From Paludisphaera rhizosphaerae (GTDB lineage Bacteria > Planctomycetota > Planctomycetia > Isosphaerales > Isosphaeraceae): a stretch of 64,000 nucleotides of DNA. Below are positions 25,849-33,959 of this stretch, piece by piece (within the stretch, counting starts at the first letter, position 1; each line of letters opens with the position of its first letter). The notes under the pieces were generated by a model. It ran no database searches. It saw nothing but the letters and a program-made list of their open reading frames with translations, and was not told where the DNA came from. Location of the stretch: NCBI RefSeq assembly GCF_011065895.1, contig NZ_JAALCR010000003.1, forward strand, positions 248,001-312,000, written 5' to 3'. The position numbers and the translations under genes were made by a program.

Positions 25849-26247
25849 TCAAGCTCCGGGATACTCTTCGAGATAAACCGGCTCGCCTCGCGCGACGATC
25901 GACGCTCCACGCCCGCGGACGATCAGCCACTCACTTTCTCCTGTCACAGCCCTGAGCGAGACTCTTCCGAGAAAGTTCAAGGGTAAGGGAATCTTGTTGT
26001 CCCAGCAGGTCTCCTCTTCGAAGAACTGCCCGTCCGCAAGGTTGACGGGGACCGTCACAGGAAGCGATTCGGCGACGGCGGCGGCAATGATCAGGTCGAG
26101 TTCCAGCAGCCATCCGGTGCCGACGTCGACGCCCGGTCGCCCTTCCGACCGGTGGACGTAAGCCGGCGCGAACCGAAGCACGAGATTCCCCGACTCCCAG
26201 GCGATCCCCGCGAGCCGGGAATCATGGATCTCGATCATGCTGTTCAC
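25849..26247 (-). CDS. Hypothetical protein, formerly coupled to miaE
   Basis: The 132-residue protein has no signal peptide or membrane helix. It shows alternating hydrophobic strands (AGIAWESGNLVLRFAPAYVH, SEWLIVRGRGASIV) and I do not recognise a family. The GTG at 26247 has GAGGGG 8 nt upstream; an ATG at 26238 is the alternative. The GTG overlaps the TGA stop of the miaE 3'-end remnant by 4 nt (GTGA), a typical sign of translational coupling. This suggests the gene once followed a complete miaE copy. Confidence 0.6.
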   Translation of the reverse strand: MNSMIEIHDSRLAGIAWESGNLVLRFAPAYVHRSEGRPGVDVGTGWLLELDLIIAAAVAESLPVTVPVNLADGQFFEEETCWDNKIPLPLNFLGRVSLRAVTGESEWLIVRGRGASIVARGEPVYLEEYPGA

Positions 26248-26353
26248 AGCTCGTTCCCCTCACCGCTGTGCATCCTCGGTCCCGGCGGCTGTTCGGCCAG
26301 GGTGGGCGCCTCTGCCCTGAGAAGCTGATCCCAGCGAGCCTCCACGCGTCCGT
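26244..26353 (-). pseudogene. Remnant duplicate of the miaE 3' end
   Basis: On the minus strand this stretch encodes ARWDQLLRAEAPTLAEQPPG followed by PRMHSGEGNEL and a stop. It aligns with SRWTELLMAEASILAKQPPG and PRMHSGS at the end of the intact miaE at 27907. At DNA level 36 of the first 38 bases match (26263-26300 against 27914-27951), falling off over about 50 more. The frame is still open, but nothing upstream encodes the rest of the protein. Together with the intact copy it flanks the XRE/nucleotidyltransferase pair as a direct repeat. Confidence 0.75.
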
Positions 26354-26386
26354 TTGGACAGCGGACTCCAGAATACCAGGCCGCCC

Positions 26387-26436
26387 TGGACATACTACAC
26401 AGGACGGTTATCATTAATAACACTCTGTTATAAAAC
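26387..26436 (+). promoter_or_regulatory. Promoter with phased operator half-sites for the XRE gene
   Basis: TGGACA (26387-26392), a 16-bp spacer and TATCAT (26409-26414) form a promoter with 5 of 6 matches in each box. GTTAT at 26407, inverted ATAAC at 26417 and GTTAT at 26427 are spaced exactly 10 bp apart and overlap the -10 box, giving the palindrome GTTATcattaATAAC. This is the layout expected for binding by the XRE repressor encoded directly downstream (autoregulation, inferred). Confidence 0.6.
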
Positions 26437-26439
26437 CAA

Positions 26440-26467
26440 AGCCAAGGTCATACCGCAAGCCTTGGCT
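26440..26467 (+). repeat. Leader hairpin before the XRE gene
   Basis: AGCCAAGG pairs with CCTTGGCT around a 12-nt loop, between the promoter and the ribosome binding site (GGAGAG near 26478). It could stabilise the transcript or modulate translation. Confidence 0.4.
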
Positions 26468-26489
26468 CTTTGACGCTGGAGAGCGAGCG

Positions 26490-27302
26490 ATGGACGTCGA
26501 AGGCGATCGATCGACTCGCACGGTGGTGATCGGCCCGCATTTGGCCGCGGCGCGTCTTGAACGAAGGCTGAGCCAGGCCGAGTTGGCTACTCGTTGCGGC
26601 CTGTCCCAAGCCCAGGTCTCTTACTTCGAGCTTGATCGCCGTAGGCCCACGATCGATCAACTGGTCCGACTCGCCGGCGCCCTGGACGTCTCCCTCCACC
26701 GGCTGATCGTGGGTTCCGACCGGCCGGGCGGCGACTTGCGCGATCTGGCCGTCGAGCTACGACGGCTGGGCCTCGTCGATCTCTGGGTCGCGGACCCGAT
26801 CGTCCCGGGCGCCTTCCGGCGACCAGAGGAGGTGATCGCCTTGGCCGTATCAGGAGACGCGCCGGCCCCACGCGTCATCGAGGCGGTCCCGGCGCTCCTG
26901 GCGTGGAATCGTCTCAATCCTGTCCTGCAGAGGGCCTACGGTCGGACGGCCGGGCCGCGGATCCTCCGGCGGCTGGCCTGGCTCGCCGACGTCGCCCTGG
27001 CCATCGATCGTCGCAGGGGCTTCCCTGGCGGCTGCCGGAGTGAGCAACTCTCCCGCTTCGCACGAAAAGTCCCGGCTCCCGCGCCTGGGTCGGACGATTG
27101 GGACGACCTCGGTCGACCGATGGAAGGAGTCCCGAAATCGCCCGTCTGGAAACGGTGGCGGATCAACTACGAGGCTGATCTGGAGCGGTTCGAGCAGCGG
27201 GCCCGAGATCTGGACCAGACAGTCAAATCGTCTGGAGTGCGCCGCCGACGACGTGGTGGCATCGCCGAGAGGACGGATGGGGAGGCATCAGGTGGGACCT
27301 GA
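26490..27302 (+). CDS. XRE-family HTH regulator, likely antitoxin of a nucleotidyltransferase pair
   Basis: The 270-residue protein has a lambda-repressor-type helix-turn-helix at about 14-69 (LSQAELATRCGLSQAQVSYF, then RPTIDQLVRLAGALDVSLHR). A helical C-terminal domain of about 190 residues follows (AVPALLAWNRLNPVLQRAYG, RILRRLAWLADVALAIDRR), and the tail is basic. It overlaps the downstream nucleotidyltransferase gene by 26 nt, so the two are co-translated. The arrangement of HTH regulator plus DUF6036/AbiEii-type nucleotidyltransferase matches type IV toxin-antitoxin modules. The promoter carries three phased GTTAT half-sites that it probably binds. Confidence 0.78.
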   Translation: MDVEGDRSTRTVVIGPHLAAARLERRLSQAELATRCGLSQAQVSYFELDRRRPTIDQLVRLAGALDVSLHRLIVGSDRPGGDLRDLAVELRRLGLVDLWVADPIVPGAFRRPEEVIALAVSGDAPAPRVIEAVPALLAWNRLNPVLQRAYGRTAGPRILRRLAWLADVALAIDRRRGFPGGCRSEQLSRFARKVPAPAPGSDDWDDLGRPMEGVPKSPVWKRWRINYEADLERFEQRARDLDQTVKSSGVRRRRRGGIAERTDGEASGGT

Positions 27303-27861
27303 CGAAATCATCCGTTTCCTTGAGGCCGTGGACGCGGAGTTGGAAGGACGGGCCGCGGAAGGCGAGCGGCTCGACCTCTACTTGATCGGCCGGTCGGCGC
27401 TGATCCTCCGCTACGGGCTCAACGTCGGGACGAGAGACGTCGACGTCGTCCATTTCCACGGCTCGGCACTGGAACTCGCCGCCGTGGAGGCCTTTGGCAG
27501 GGGGACCGCGAACGCCGAACGCTTCGGGTTCTATCTTGAGTCGGTGCCCCAGGGGCTACCACCGATCCCAGCGACCTATCGCTCCCGGTCGGAGCCGATC
27601 CCGGGTCGATGGCGAGTCCTCAGGCCCATGCTTCCCGATCCCCACGACCTTGCCGTGACCAAACTGAAGCGGTTCCACGCCAAGGATCGCGAGGACCTGC
27701 AGATCCTCTGCGATTCGGGCGAACTGGACGCCAACGGCTTGAGACAAAGCCTCGATTCGGCCTTCGCCTGGTCCGAGAAGGACGACCCGGATCGAGATAT
27801 CGCGGCCAGGAACCTCGCACGGGTCATCGAGTACCTGGAGGGGAGAACACGCACCCTGTAA
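27277..27861 (+). CDS. DUF6036/AbiEii-like nucleotidyltransferase, likely toxin partner
   Basis: The 194-residue protein has a minimal nucleotidyltransferase core: YLIGRSALILRYGLNVGTRD followed by VDVV, with the Asp-x-Asp metal-binding pair. The family usually shows G[GS] at the start; here it reads GRS. The AbiEii-type C-terminal block appears as DLAVTKLKRFHAKDREDLQI. The ATG at 27277 follows GAGAGG by 6 nt and overlaps the XRE gene. A longer in-frame extension to 27040 lies within the XRE gene and is rejected. AbiEii-type enzymes block growth by transferring nucleotides to tRNA or other targets; whether this one does is inference. Confidence 0.75.
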   Translation: MGRHQVGPDEIIRFLEAVDAELEGRAAEGERLDLYLIGRSALILRYGLNVGTRDVDVVHFHGSALELAAVEAFGRGTANAERFGFYLESVPQGLPPIPATYRSRSEPIPGRWRVLRPMLPDPHDLAVTKLKRFHAKDREDLQILCDSGELDANGLRQSLDSAFAWSEKDDPDRDIAARNLARVIEYLEGRTRTL

Positions 27862-27906
27862 CCCACGCCAAATCGAAGCACCAGACCTTCCCCCGGAAGG
27901 CGTTCG

Positions 27907-28530
27907 CTATGAGCCGCTGTGCATCCTCGGCCCCGGCGGCTGTTTGGCCAGAATGGACGCCTCGGCCATGAGGAGTTCGGTCCAGCGGGATTGGACTTCG
28001 GCGTCGGGCAAGACGTGGCCGGCGAGTTCGAGGAAGACGCGGTAGTGGCCCAACTCGGACGCTCCCAGCCGGCTGTAGAAGCGCGAGAGTTCGCGGTCGC
28101 TCTCGGCGGAGACGCGAGCCAGCGCCAGGAACCGTTCGCACGAGCGGGCCTCAATGAGGGCTGAGATCAGGAGCCGGTCCACCAACTCCTCGTTCCCCTG
28201 CCCTTTCCGCACGAGCAACCGCAGCGCATTGGCGTAGGCGTTCTTGTGGGTCCGCTCCAGATGGCCGCCGCGACGGGAGAGCAAGCGGACGACCGAGTTC
28301 AGGTGCGCGGCTTCATCCTGGGCGATCGAGGTCAGGGTCGTGGTCCAGATCTCGGGCGGGGTGGGCTCGGGCCAGCGGTTGAGCAACTCCATCGCGTTGG
28401 CCGCGGCCTTCTTCTCCAGATAGGCGTGGTCGTTGAGGAGCGCCAGGGGCTCCTCAAGGGCCTTTTCAGCCCACTCGTCGGGCGTCCGGGATAGCAACGG
28501 AAGATCTTCAACCGACTCGGCGAGGCCCAT
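27907..28530 (-). CDS. miaE: tRNA 2-methylthio-N6-isopentenyladenosine-37 hydroxylase
   Basis: The 207-residue protein belongs to the ferritin-like di-iron MiaE family, which hydroxylates the isopentenyl group of ms2i6A37 in tRNA. Di-iron ligands are seen in the helix around HAYLEKKAAANAMELL, in DEAAHLNSVVRLL (ExxH), in EARSCERF and in ELGHYRVF (ExxH). The ATG at 28530 is preferred to an upstream start. Its 3' end is duplicated at 26244-26353. It is divergent from ispA. The modification depends on prenyl transfer by MiaA, so closeness to isoprenoid genes is suggestive but may be chance. Confidence 0.9.
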   Translation of the reverse strand: MGLAESVEDLPLLSRTPDEWAEKALEEPLALLNDHAYLEKKAAANAMELLNRWPEPTPPEIWTTTLTSIAQDEAAHLNSVVRLLSRRGGHLERTHKNAYANALRLLVRKGQGNEELVDRLLISALIEARSCERFLALARVSAESDRELSRFYSRLGASELGHYRVFLELAGHVLPDAEVQSRWTELLMAEASILAKQPPGPRMHSGS

Positions 28531-28791
28531 GATCCAGCCTTCTCCACGATTCCACACCAATGACTGCACGCAGCCCCAGACCGCGACGTCTTCGCAGATT
28601 ACCCAGAATCACGCAGCGACCCCACTCCCGCCACCACAAGCCGCCCGAATCGACTTTATGTCGCAAAGTTTTCTCGGCAGCCATGTAGACAAGGCGGGGG
28701 GGAATGTCCACAATAGCAGCGGGCTCGGGGGGTTGGGAGGAAGGACCCCTCCTTCGGGAACGTTCCGCCCGGCGGGACGCGATCCCGGGAC

Positions 28792-28819
28792 TTGTCCGGC
28801 CCACCACTCCTTGTAACAT
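28792..28819 (+). promoter_or_regulatory. Possible promoter giving a near-leaderless ispA transcript
   Basis: TTGTCC (28792-28797), a 16-bp spacer and TAACAT (28814-28819) put the transcription start about 1 nt before the ispA ATG at 28827. There is no Shine-Dalgarno sequence ahead of this ATG, which fits leaderless translation. Each box matches only 4 of 6 positions. Confidence 0.3.
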
Positions 28820-28826
28820 CACCTTC

Positions 28827-29765
28827 ATGACGATCAGTTCAGAAGCCCTGACCACGTCGACCCTCGACGAGTACCTGGCCGAGCATCGCGCCCGAGTGGA
28901 GGAAGCTCTGGCGGCGGCCCTGCCCGAGCCGGGCTCCGACGGCGAGGCGGCCTGCCCTGAGCGGCTGGCGTCGGCGATGCGATACAGCCTGCTGGCGGGC
29001 GGAAAGCGGCTGCGGCCGGTCCTCTGCCTGATGGCGGCGGAGGCCTGCGGCGGCTCGTGGCGAGACGCCATGCCGGCGGCCTGCGCCCTGGAGATGATCC
29101 ACACCTATTCCTTGATCCACGACGACCTGCCGGCGATGGACGACGACGACCTGCGTCGCGGTCGGCCGACCTGCCACAAGGCGTTCGACGAGGCGACCGC
29201 GATCCTCGCCGGCGACGGCCTGCTGACCTTGGCCTTTGAGGTCATCGTCAAGGGCGTCGCGCCGGCGTCGGCGGCCGCGGAATGCGTCCGGATCCTGGCC
29301 GAAGCTTCGGGGCCCTCGGGCATGGTCGGCGGTCAGATGGCCGACCTGGAGGCCGAGGACCGCGCCGGCGAGGGGCTGGACGGCTCGGCGGCTGAGTTGG
29401 AGGCGATCCACCGCCGCAAGACGGGCGCCCTGTTGCGGGCCCCGCTGGAGATGGGCGCGGTGATCGCCGGCGCCCCGGACGAATGGCGAGACGCCCTGGT
29501 TCGTTACGGTCGGGCGGTCGGCCTGGCGTTCCAGATCGTCGACGACCTTCTCGACGTCGAGGGGGATGAGGCCAAGCTGGGCAAGCGAGTCGGCAAGGAC
29601 TCGGGCCACGGCAAATGGACCTATCCCCGGTTCCTGGGAGTGGCCGGCAGCCGGGCCAAGGCCCGCCAGCTCGCCCAAGAGGCGGTCGCCGCCCTCGCAC
29701 CGCTGGAAGCGCGTGGCGGGCGGCTCCGCGACCTGGCCACGGCTCTTTTGGAAAGGGAGTCTTGA
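28827..29765 (+). CDS. ispA: Polyprenyl diphosphate synthase (farnesyl/geranylgeranyl type)
   Basis: The 312-residue cytoplasmic enzyme condenses isopentenyl diphosphate with allylic diphosphates. Both Asp-rich motifs are present: DDLPAMDDDDLRRGRPTCH (first) and DDLLDVEGD (second). GGKRLRPVL binds diphosphate. The residues before the first motif (HTYSLIHDD) match the E. coli IspA type, so farnesyl diphosphate is a likely product, though a C20 product cannot be ruled out. The ATG at 28827 lacks a ribosome binding site. Its stop overlaps the dxs start (TGATG), so the two genes are translationally coupled. Confidence 0.9.
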   Translation: MTISSEALTTSTLDEYLAEHRARVEEALAAALPEPGSDGEAACPERLASAMRYSLLAGGKRLRPVLCLMAAEACGGSWRDAMPAACALEMIHTYSLIHDDLPAMDDDDLRRGRPTCHKAFDEATAILAGDGLLTLAFEVIVKGVAPASAAAECVRILAEASGPSGMVGGQMADLEAEDRAGEGLDGSAAELEAIHRRKTGALLRAPLEMGAVIAGAPDEWRDALVRYGRAVGLAFQIVDDLLDVEGDEAKLGKRVGKDSGHGKWTYPRFLGVAGSRAKARQLAQEAVAALAPLEARGGRLRDLATALLERES

Positions 29766-31777
29766 TGCTCAACCCCGACTCGATCCTGTCTCGCATCGGC
29801 TCCCCCGCGGACCTGAAGGATCTGTCCGACACGGAGCTTGAGCAGCTCGCCGACGAGATGCGAGCCGAGCTGCTCGGCGTCGTGGGAAGGCGAGCCGCGC
29901 ACTTCGCGAGCAATCTGGGGGTCGTCGAGCTGGCTCTGGCCCTGCACCTGACTTACGACTTCTCGCGCGATCGTATCATCTGGGACACCGGCCACCAGAT
30001 CTACCCCCACAAGCTCATCACCGGCCGCGCCGCCGAACTGCACACGATCCGGACCAGGGGGGGCCTGATGGGCTACCCCAACCCGGCCGAAAGCCCCTAC
30101 GACCTGTTCATGACCGGCCACGCCGGCTGCGCCCCCTCGACCGCCCTGGGCCTGAAGCTCGGCGACGAGATCATGGGCCGCGGCGACGCCCACTCCGTGG
30201 CGGTCATCGGCGACGGCGCGTTCCCCTCCGGCATCGTCTTCGAGGCCCTGAACCACGCGAGCGGCTCGCGAAGCAAGCTGCTGGTCATCCTCAACGACAA
30301 CAACATGTCGATCTGCCCGCCGGTCGGCGGCCTGGCCAATACGCTCGACCGGGCGCGGATGTCCACGACCTACCACGACTGGAACAAGCGGGTGAAGTCG
30401 CTGCTGCCGTCGATCCCCCTCGTGGGCGAGACGGCCGAGCGCTGGCTCCAGCAGATCAAGGACGGCGTCAAGGCTTCGCTCCAGCACGGGATGCTCTTCG
30501 AGGAGCTGGGCTTCACCTACCTCGGCCCCATCGACGGTCACGACCTGAAGGGTCTGCGGACCTACCTTGAGAAGGTCAAGGCGATGGACGGGCCGATCCT
30601 GCTCCACGTCCTGACCAACAAGGGCCACGGGTTCGAGCCGGCCGTGAAGGACCCGGTGAAGTTCCACGCCCCGAACCCCTTCACCAAGGCCAAGGAAGGG
30701 ATCATCCCCCTCAAGATCGCCTCGGTGGAGACCTACACCGACGCCGTCAGCGCCGCCTTGTTCGACGCCTGCGGCCGCAACCCTCATGTCGCCGTCCTGA
30801 CGGCCGCGATGTGCGAGGGGAACAAGCTTCAGAAGGTCCGCGAAACCTACCCCAAGCAGTTCTTCGACGTCGGCATCTGCGAGAGCCACGCCGTCGCGGC
30901 GGCGGCCGGCATGGCCAAGGCCGGCGCGCGGCCGGTCGTCGACATCTACAGCACGTTCCTCCAGCGCTCGTACGACCAGATCTTCCAGGAGGTCTCGCTC
31001 CAGAACCTCCCGGTCGTCTTCTGTCTCGACCGCGCCGGGGTGGTCGGTGCCGACGGACCGACCCACCACGGGACGTACGACCTGGCCTACATGCGGATCT
31101 TCCCCAACATGGTCGTCATGGCCCCCGGCGACCGTTTGGACGTCGGCCCGATGCTCGACTTCGCCCTCGCCCACGACGCGCCGGTGTCGCTGCGATATCC
31201 CCGCGCCGCCACCGAGACGATCGCCCGCGAGCCCCAGCCGATCGAGGTCGGCCAGGCCGAGGTAATCGAGTGGGAAAGCGACGGCATGATCGTGGCCTGC
31301 GGCGCGATCCTGGGCACCTGCGTCCGCGCCGCGACGATCCTCCACGAACGGTACGGCCTGAACGTCGGCGTCATCAACGCCCGGTTCATCAAGCCGCTCG
31401 ACAAGGCGACGATCGGCAAGGCCATCGAGGAAGCCGGGTTCGTCCTGACCGTCGAGGAAGGCTGCCTCGCCGGCGGCTTCGGCTCGGCCGTGCTTGAGGC
31501 GGCCAGCGACGCCGGGCTCTCCACCCAGCACGTCCGCCGCCTGGGCCTGCCCGACCGCTTCATCATGCACGCCGAACGCGAGGAGCAACTCGCCGAGGTG
31601 GGCCTGGACGTCGACGGCATCGTCGCCTCCGCCGTGGAGCTGGCCCGCACCGTCGGGCTGGAGTTCTCGGACCTTGGCCCCGGAGCGACGACGGTCGCCT
31701 CCGATCCAGGGGCGGCGAACGGCGCCCCCCACGCCAACGGATCGGCGATCGCCGCTGGTTCGCCGACCCCGAAGTAA
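29765..31777 (+). CDS. dxs: 1-deoxy-D-xylulose-5-phosphate synthase
   Basis: The 670-residue enzyme joins pyruvate and glyceraldehyde 3-phosphate with thiamine diphosphate in the first step of the MEP isoprenoid pathway. GHQIYPHKLITGR, GDGAFPSGIVFEALNHA and ILNDNNMSI give the substrate histidine and the ThDP/Mg site. The transketolase pyrimidine domain (CESHAVAAAAGMAKAG, YSTFLQRSYDQ) and C-terminal domain follow. A C-terminal tail of about 40 residues is Ala/Gly/Ser-rich and unlike the family. The start overlaps the ispA stop by one base, so both isoprenoid enzymes are made together. nadK follows after 39 nt. Confidence 0.95.
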   Translation: MLNPDSILSRIGSPADLKDLSDTELEQLADEMRAELLGVVGRRAAHFASNLGVVELALALHLTYDFSRDRIIWDTGHQIYPHKLITGRAAELHTIRTRGGLMGYPNPAESPYDLFMTGHAGCAPSTALGLKLGDEIMGRGDAHSVAVIGDGAFPSGIVFEALNHASGSRSKLLVILNDNNMSICPPVGGLANTLDRARMSTTYHDWNKRVKSLLPSIPLVGETAERWLQQIKDGVKASLQHGMLFEELGFTYLGPIDGHDLKGLRTYLEKVKAMDGPILLHVLTNKGHGFEPAVKDPVKFHAPNPFTKAKEGIIPLKIASVETYTDAVSAALFDACGRNPHVAVLTAAMCEGNKLQKVRETYPKQFFDVGICESHAVAAAAGMAKAGARPVVDIYSTFLQRSYDQIFQEVSLQNLPVVFCLDRAGVVGADGPTHHGTYDLAYMRIFPNMVVMAPGDRLDVGPMLDFALAHDAPVSLRYPRAATETIAREPQPIEVGQAEVIEWESDGMIVACGAILGTCVRAATILHERYGLNVGVINARFIKPLDKATIGKAIEEAGFVLTVEEGCLAGGFGSAVLEAASDAGLSTQHVRRLGLPDRFIMHAEREEQLAEVGLDVDGIVASAVELARTVGLEFSDLGPGATTVASDPGAANGAPHANGSAIAAGSPTPK

Positions 31778-31816
31778 ATCGACCCCGACCGGTCCCCGGC
31801 GCGCGGGAGCCCTCCC

Positions 31817-32722
31817 ATGGCGACGACCCCCGAAAGCGCCGGTCCCGGACCGGCCGGCCTCCCTCCCCTGCGGCTGATGCTCCTGGGGAACGGCAGCCGC
31901 GATGAGGCGCGACAATACGTCGAACGCGTCGAGACGGCCGTCCGCACCGTGCCGGACTTCGACCTGGTCGGCATCGACCTGACGGCGAACTCCGACCTCA
32001 CCCGTTGCCCGGCCGACGTCGCCATCGTCGTCGGCGGCGACGGCACGGTCCTGCACACGGTCCGTCGCATGGACGGCCGGCCCACGCCCGTCCTGGGCGT
32101 CAACGCCGGCCGGCTCGGGTTCCTCGCCGACCTGACGATCGAGACCTTCCTGGAACGCCTCCCCGACCTCGCCTCACGCCGGTTCACGATCGAGAACCTG
32201 ATGACGATGTCGGTGACCGTGACCTCGGTGAAAGGCCCGACGCGCGTCTTCCGGGCCCTCAACGACGCCGTCATCCGCGCCGCGCCCTACTTCAAGATCA
32301 TCGAGATCGGACTCTCGATCGACGGCGAGAGCGTGATGAGCTACCGGGGCGACGGCCTGATCGTGGCCACGCCGGTCGGCTCGACGGCCCACAGCCTCTC
32401 CGCCGGCGGGCCGATCCTCCCCCCCAACGCCCACATGTTCGTGGTGACGCCGATCTGCGCCCACACGCTCACCCAGCGCCCGCTGGTCGACGGCGGCCAC
32501 AAGACCTATGAGCTGACGTCCCACGGCGAGGGGATCGCCACGATCCTCGTGGTGGACGGCCAGATCCAGATCCCCCTCCAGGACGGCGACCGCGTGACGA
32601 TCCGCCGTGGCGACCCGCCCTTCCCCATCGTCCGCCTCCCCGGGCACAGCTTCTACCGCACCCTTCGCGACAAGCTCGGCTGGGGAACCTATCCCGTCGG
32701 CGACCGCGGGCCGAGGTCGTAG
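31817..32722 (+). CDS. nadK: NAD kinase
   Basis: The 301-residue cytoplasmic enzyme phosphorylates NAD to NADP. It has the VGGDGTVLHTVR motif, the NE/D motif as ALNDAVI, and the Gly-rich GDGLIVATPVGSTAHSLSAG. The usual TPTGSTAYSLS appears here as TPVGSTAHSLS. GGGAG lies about 5 nt before the ATG. It follows dxs in the same direction with 39 nt between, so it is probably the third gene of the ispA-dxs-nadK operon. The NADPH it supports is used by later MEP-pathway enzymes. Confidence 0.93.
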   Translation: MATTPESAGPGPAGLPPLRLMLLGNGSRDEARQYVERVETAVRTVPDFDLVGIDLTANSDLTRCPADVAIVVGGDGTVLHTVRRMDGRPTPVLGVNAGRLGFLADLTIETFLERLPDLASRRFTIENLMTMSVTVTSVKGPTRVFRALNDAVIRAAPYFKIIEIGLSIDGESVMSYRGDGLIVATPVGSTAHSLSAGGPILPPNAHMFVVTPICAHTLTQRPLVDGGHKTYELTSHGEGIATILVVDGQIQIPLQDGDRVTIRRGDPPFPIVRLPGHSFYRTLRDKLGWGTYPVGDRGPRS

Positions 32723-32833
32723 CCGCCTGGGGACGCATCGCCATTTGGCCTCTCTTGCACCCTGATCGGCCTCCTGATAAGAGTGCAACCGCCCGAGCCA
32801 TCGCACCGACCTGATTCAGAGAGGCGGAATCAC

Positions 32834-33400
32834 ATGCGCATCTCCGACACGGCCACCGTCTACGTCCTGGCGAGCATGGCCCTGACCACGTCGATCGCCG
32901 GCATGTCCCTGGAGTCGGCCTCGACGCTCCCTTCCTTGCCGCTCCTGGCGACCGAAGTCGCCACTCCGAAGCATTCCCCCGCGCTGGCCTGGGCCGGACG
33001 AGCCCGGTTCGAGGAACAACTGAGGAAGCAGTACCTCGCCGACCTCGGCACGAAGATCTCCCTGGGCCTCCTGCCGGACGACCCGTTGCACGCCCAGTTG
33101 CTCGAAGAGTTTCCGAAGCGAGGACGCAGCCACCAGGAACGCCTGACGGCCTCCTACGCCTGGCTCGCAAAAAAGGCCGATATTCGCGTGAACGGCTGGA
33201 GAGGAGCCCTGCTGAACGTGGTCGCCACCCCCGAGGGTCACGAGGTTACGGTCGCCCTCAGCCCGGCCCTCTCGACGCCCCGAGGTGGGGGTCTAACGGC
33301 CATGCCGATCAGCGAGCGATATCTCAGAACCGACAAGGGATGGACCTTCCTGGGCGCTGACCCAGCGGAGGGAGCCCCACCTATTCTCACGTTCCATTGA
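32834..33400 (+). CDS. Hypothetical secreted protein
   Basis: The 188-residue protein has a probable signal peptide (hydrophobic about 9-26, TVYVLASMALTTSIAGM). The mature part has a helical segment (RFEEQLRKQYLADLGTKISL) and a beta-rich C-terminus. No family recognised. The ATG at 32834 is preceded by AGAGGCGG; 17 upstream in-frame residues are charged and rejected. It lies 111 nt after nadK and may share its transcript. Confidence 0.6.
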   Translation: MRISDTATVYVLASMALTTSIAGMSLESASTLPSLPLLATEVATPKHSPALAWAGRARFEEQLRKQYLADLGTKISLGLLPDDPLHAQLLEEFPKRGRSHQERLTASYAWLAKKADIRVNGWRGALLNVVATPEGHEVTVALSPALSTPRGGGLTAMPISERYLRTDKGWTFLGADPAEGAPPILTFH

Positions 33401-33494
33401 GCCTCGAGAATCGCCGGCATTCCCGGAAACGTCGATGGACTCCCTCTCGATCCTCTGGTCGATCTCAATGGGGAACACTCCAGAGGGAGACGCC

Positions 33495-33932
33495 ATGAAG
33501 CTCGACCCCGAGACGAACGAGTCACGTCCTTCGCCATCCCCGCTTCTGACGCTTCGCGTGCTGCTCGTCGCATGGAGCGTGAGTGCGGCGGTCGTCGGTC
33601 TCGGAACAGGCCTTTTTGAATGGTGGTATGAGCCGGAACGTGTTCCACCCTTCGAGACCCTGTCGACGTACATCCTCTGGCGGAGCCTGAGCGCGGCCCT
33701 TGCGACAATCGTCTGTGGGCTGGTCGTCTACTCGTTTCGCCGAGATCGGGATGACTCGTCCTGGCTCCTGATGCCGGGTGTCTTGATCGCCATGCCGATC
33801 TCGCGAGCCCACTCCGTTCCCGAAGTCTTGCTCGTTGGAGTTCTGATGGGGCTCGTCATCACGGGCGTGAGGCGCATCAGCTCACGAGCCGTCGACCGCC
33901 GCGATCCGGCGAACGAGGCCGACGGCGTTTGA
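33495..33932 (+). CDS. Small membrane protein of unknown function
   Basis: The 145-residue protein has three hydrophobic segments (about 18-40 LLTLRVLLVAWSVSAAVVG, 58-80 and 90-120), so it should span the membrane three or four times. The tail is basic then acidic (DRRDPANEADGV). The ATG at 33495 follows AGAGGGAGA by about 6 nt and is better supported than an ATG 20 codons upstream. No family recognised. Confidence 0.6.
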   Translation: MKLDPETNESRPSPSPLLTLRVLLVAWSVSAAVVGLGTGLFEWWYEPERVPPFETLSTYILWRSLSAALATIVCGLVVYSFRRDRDDSSWLLMPGVLIAMPISRAHSVPEVLLVGVLMGLVITGVRRISSRAVDRRDPANEADGV

Positions 33933-33959
33933 CCGACGACGAAGAACAGTCCCGGCGGC

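Noticed and set aside
27040-27276. A 79-codon N-terminal extension of the nucleotidyltransferase
   Set aside because: It lies wholly within the XRE gene in another frame and lacks nucleotidyltransferase features. The ATG at 27277 has its own ribosome binding site and the domain starts just after it.
29621-32056. An 811-codon open frame antisense to dxs and nadK
   Set aside because: Both plus-strand genes are clear enzymes with all motifs. The antisense product is low-complexity, rich in Asp, Gly, Arg and Val, and has no features.
31817-32722. Asp in place of Glu in the NAD kinase NE motif as a possible loss of function
   Set aside because: The family motif is known as NE/D, so ALND is an accepted form and the other motifs are intact.
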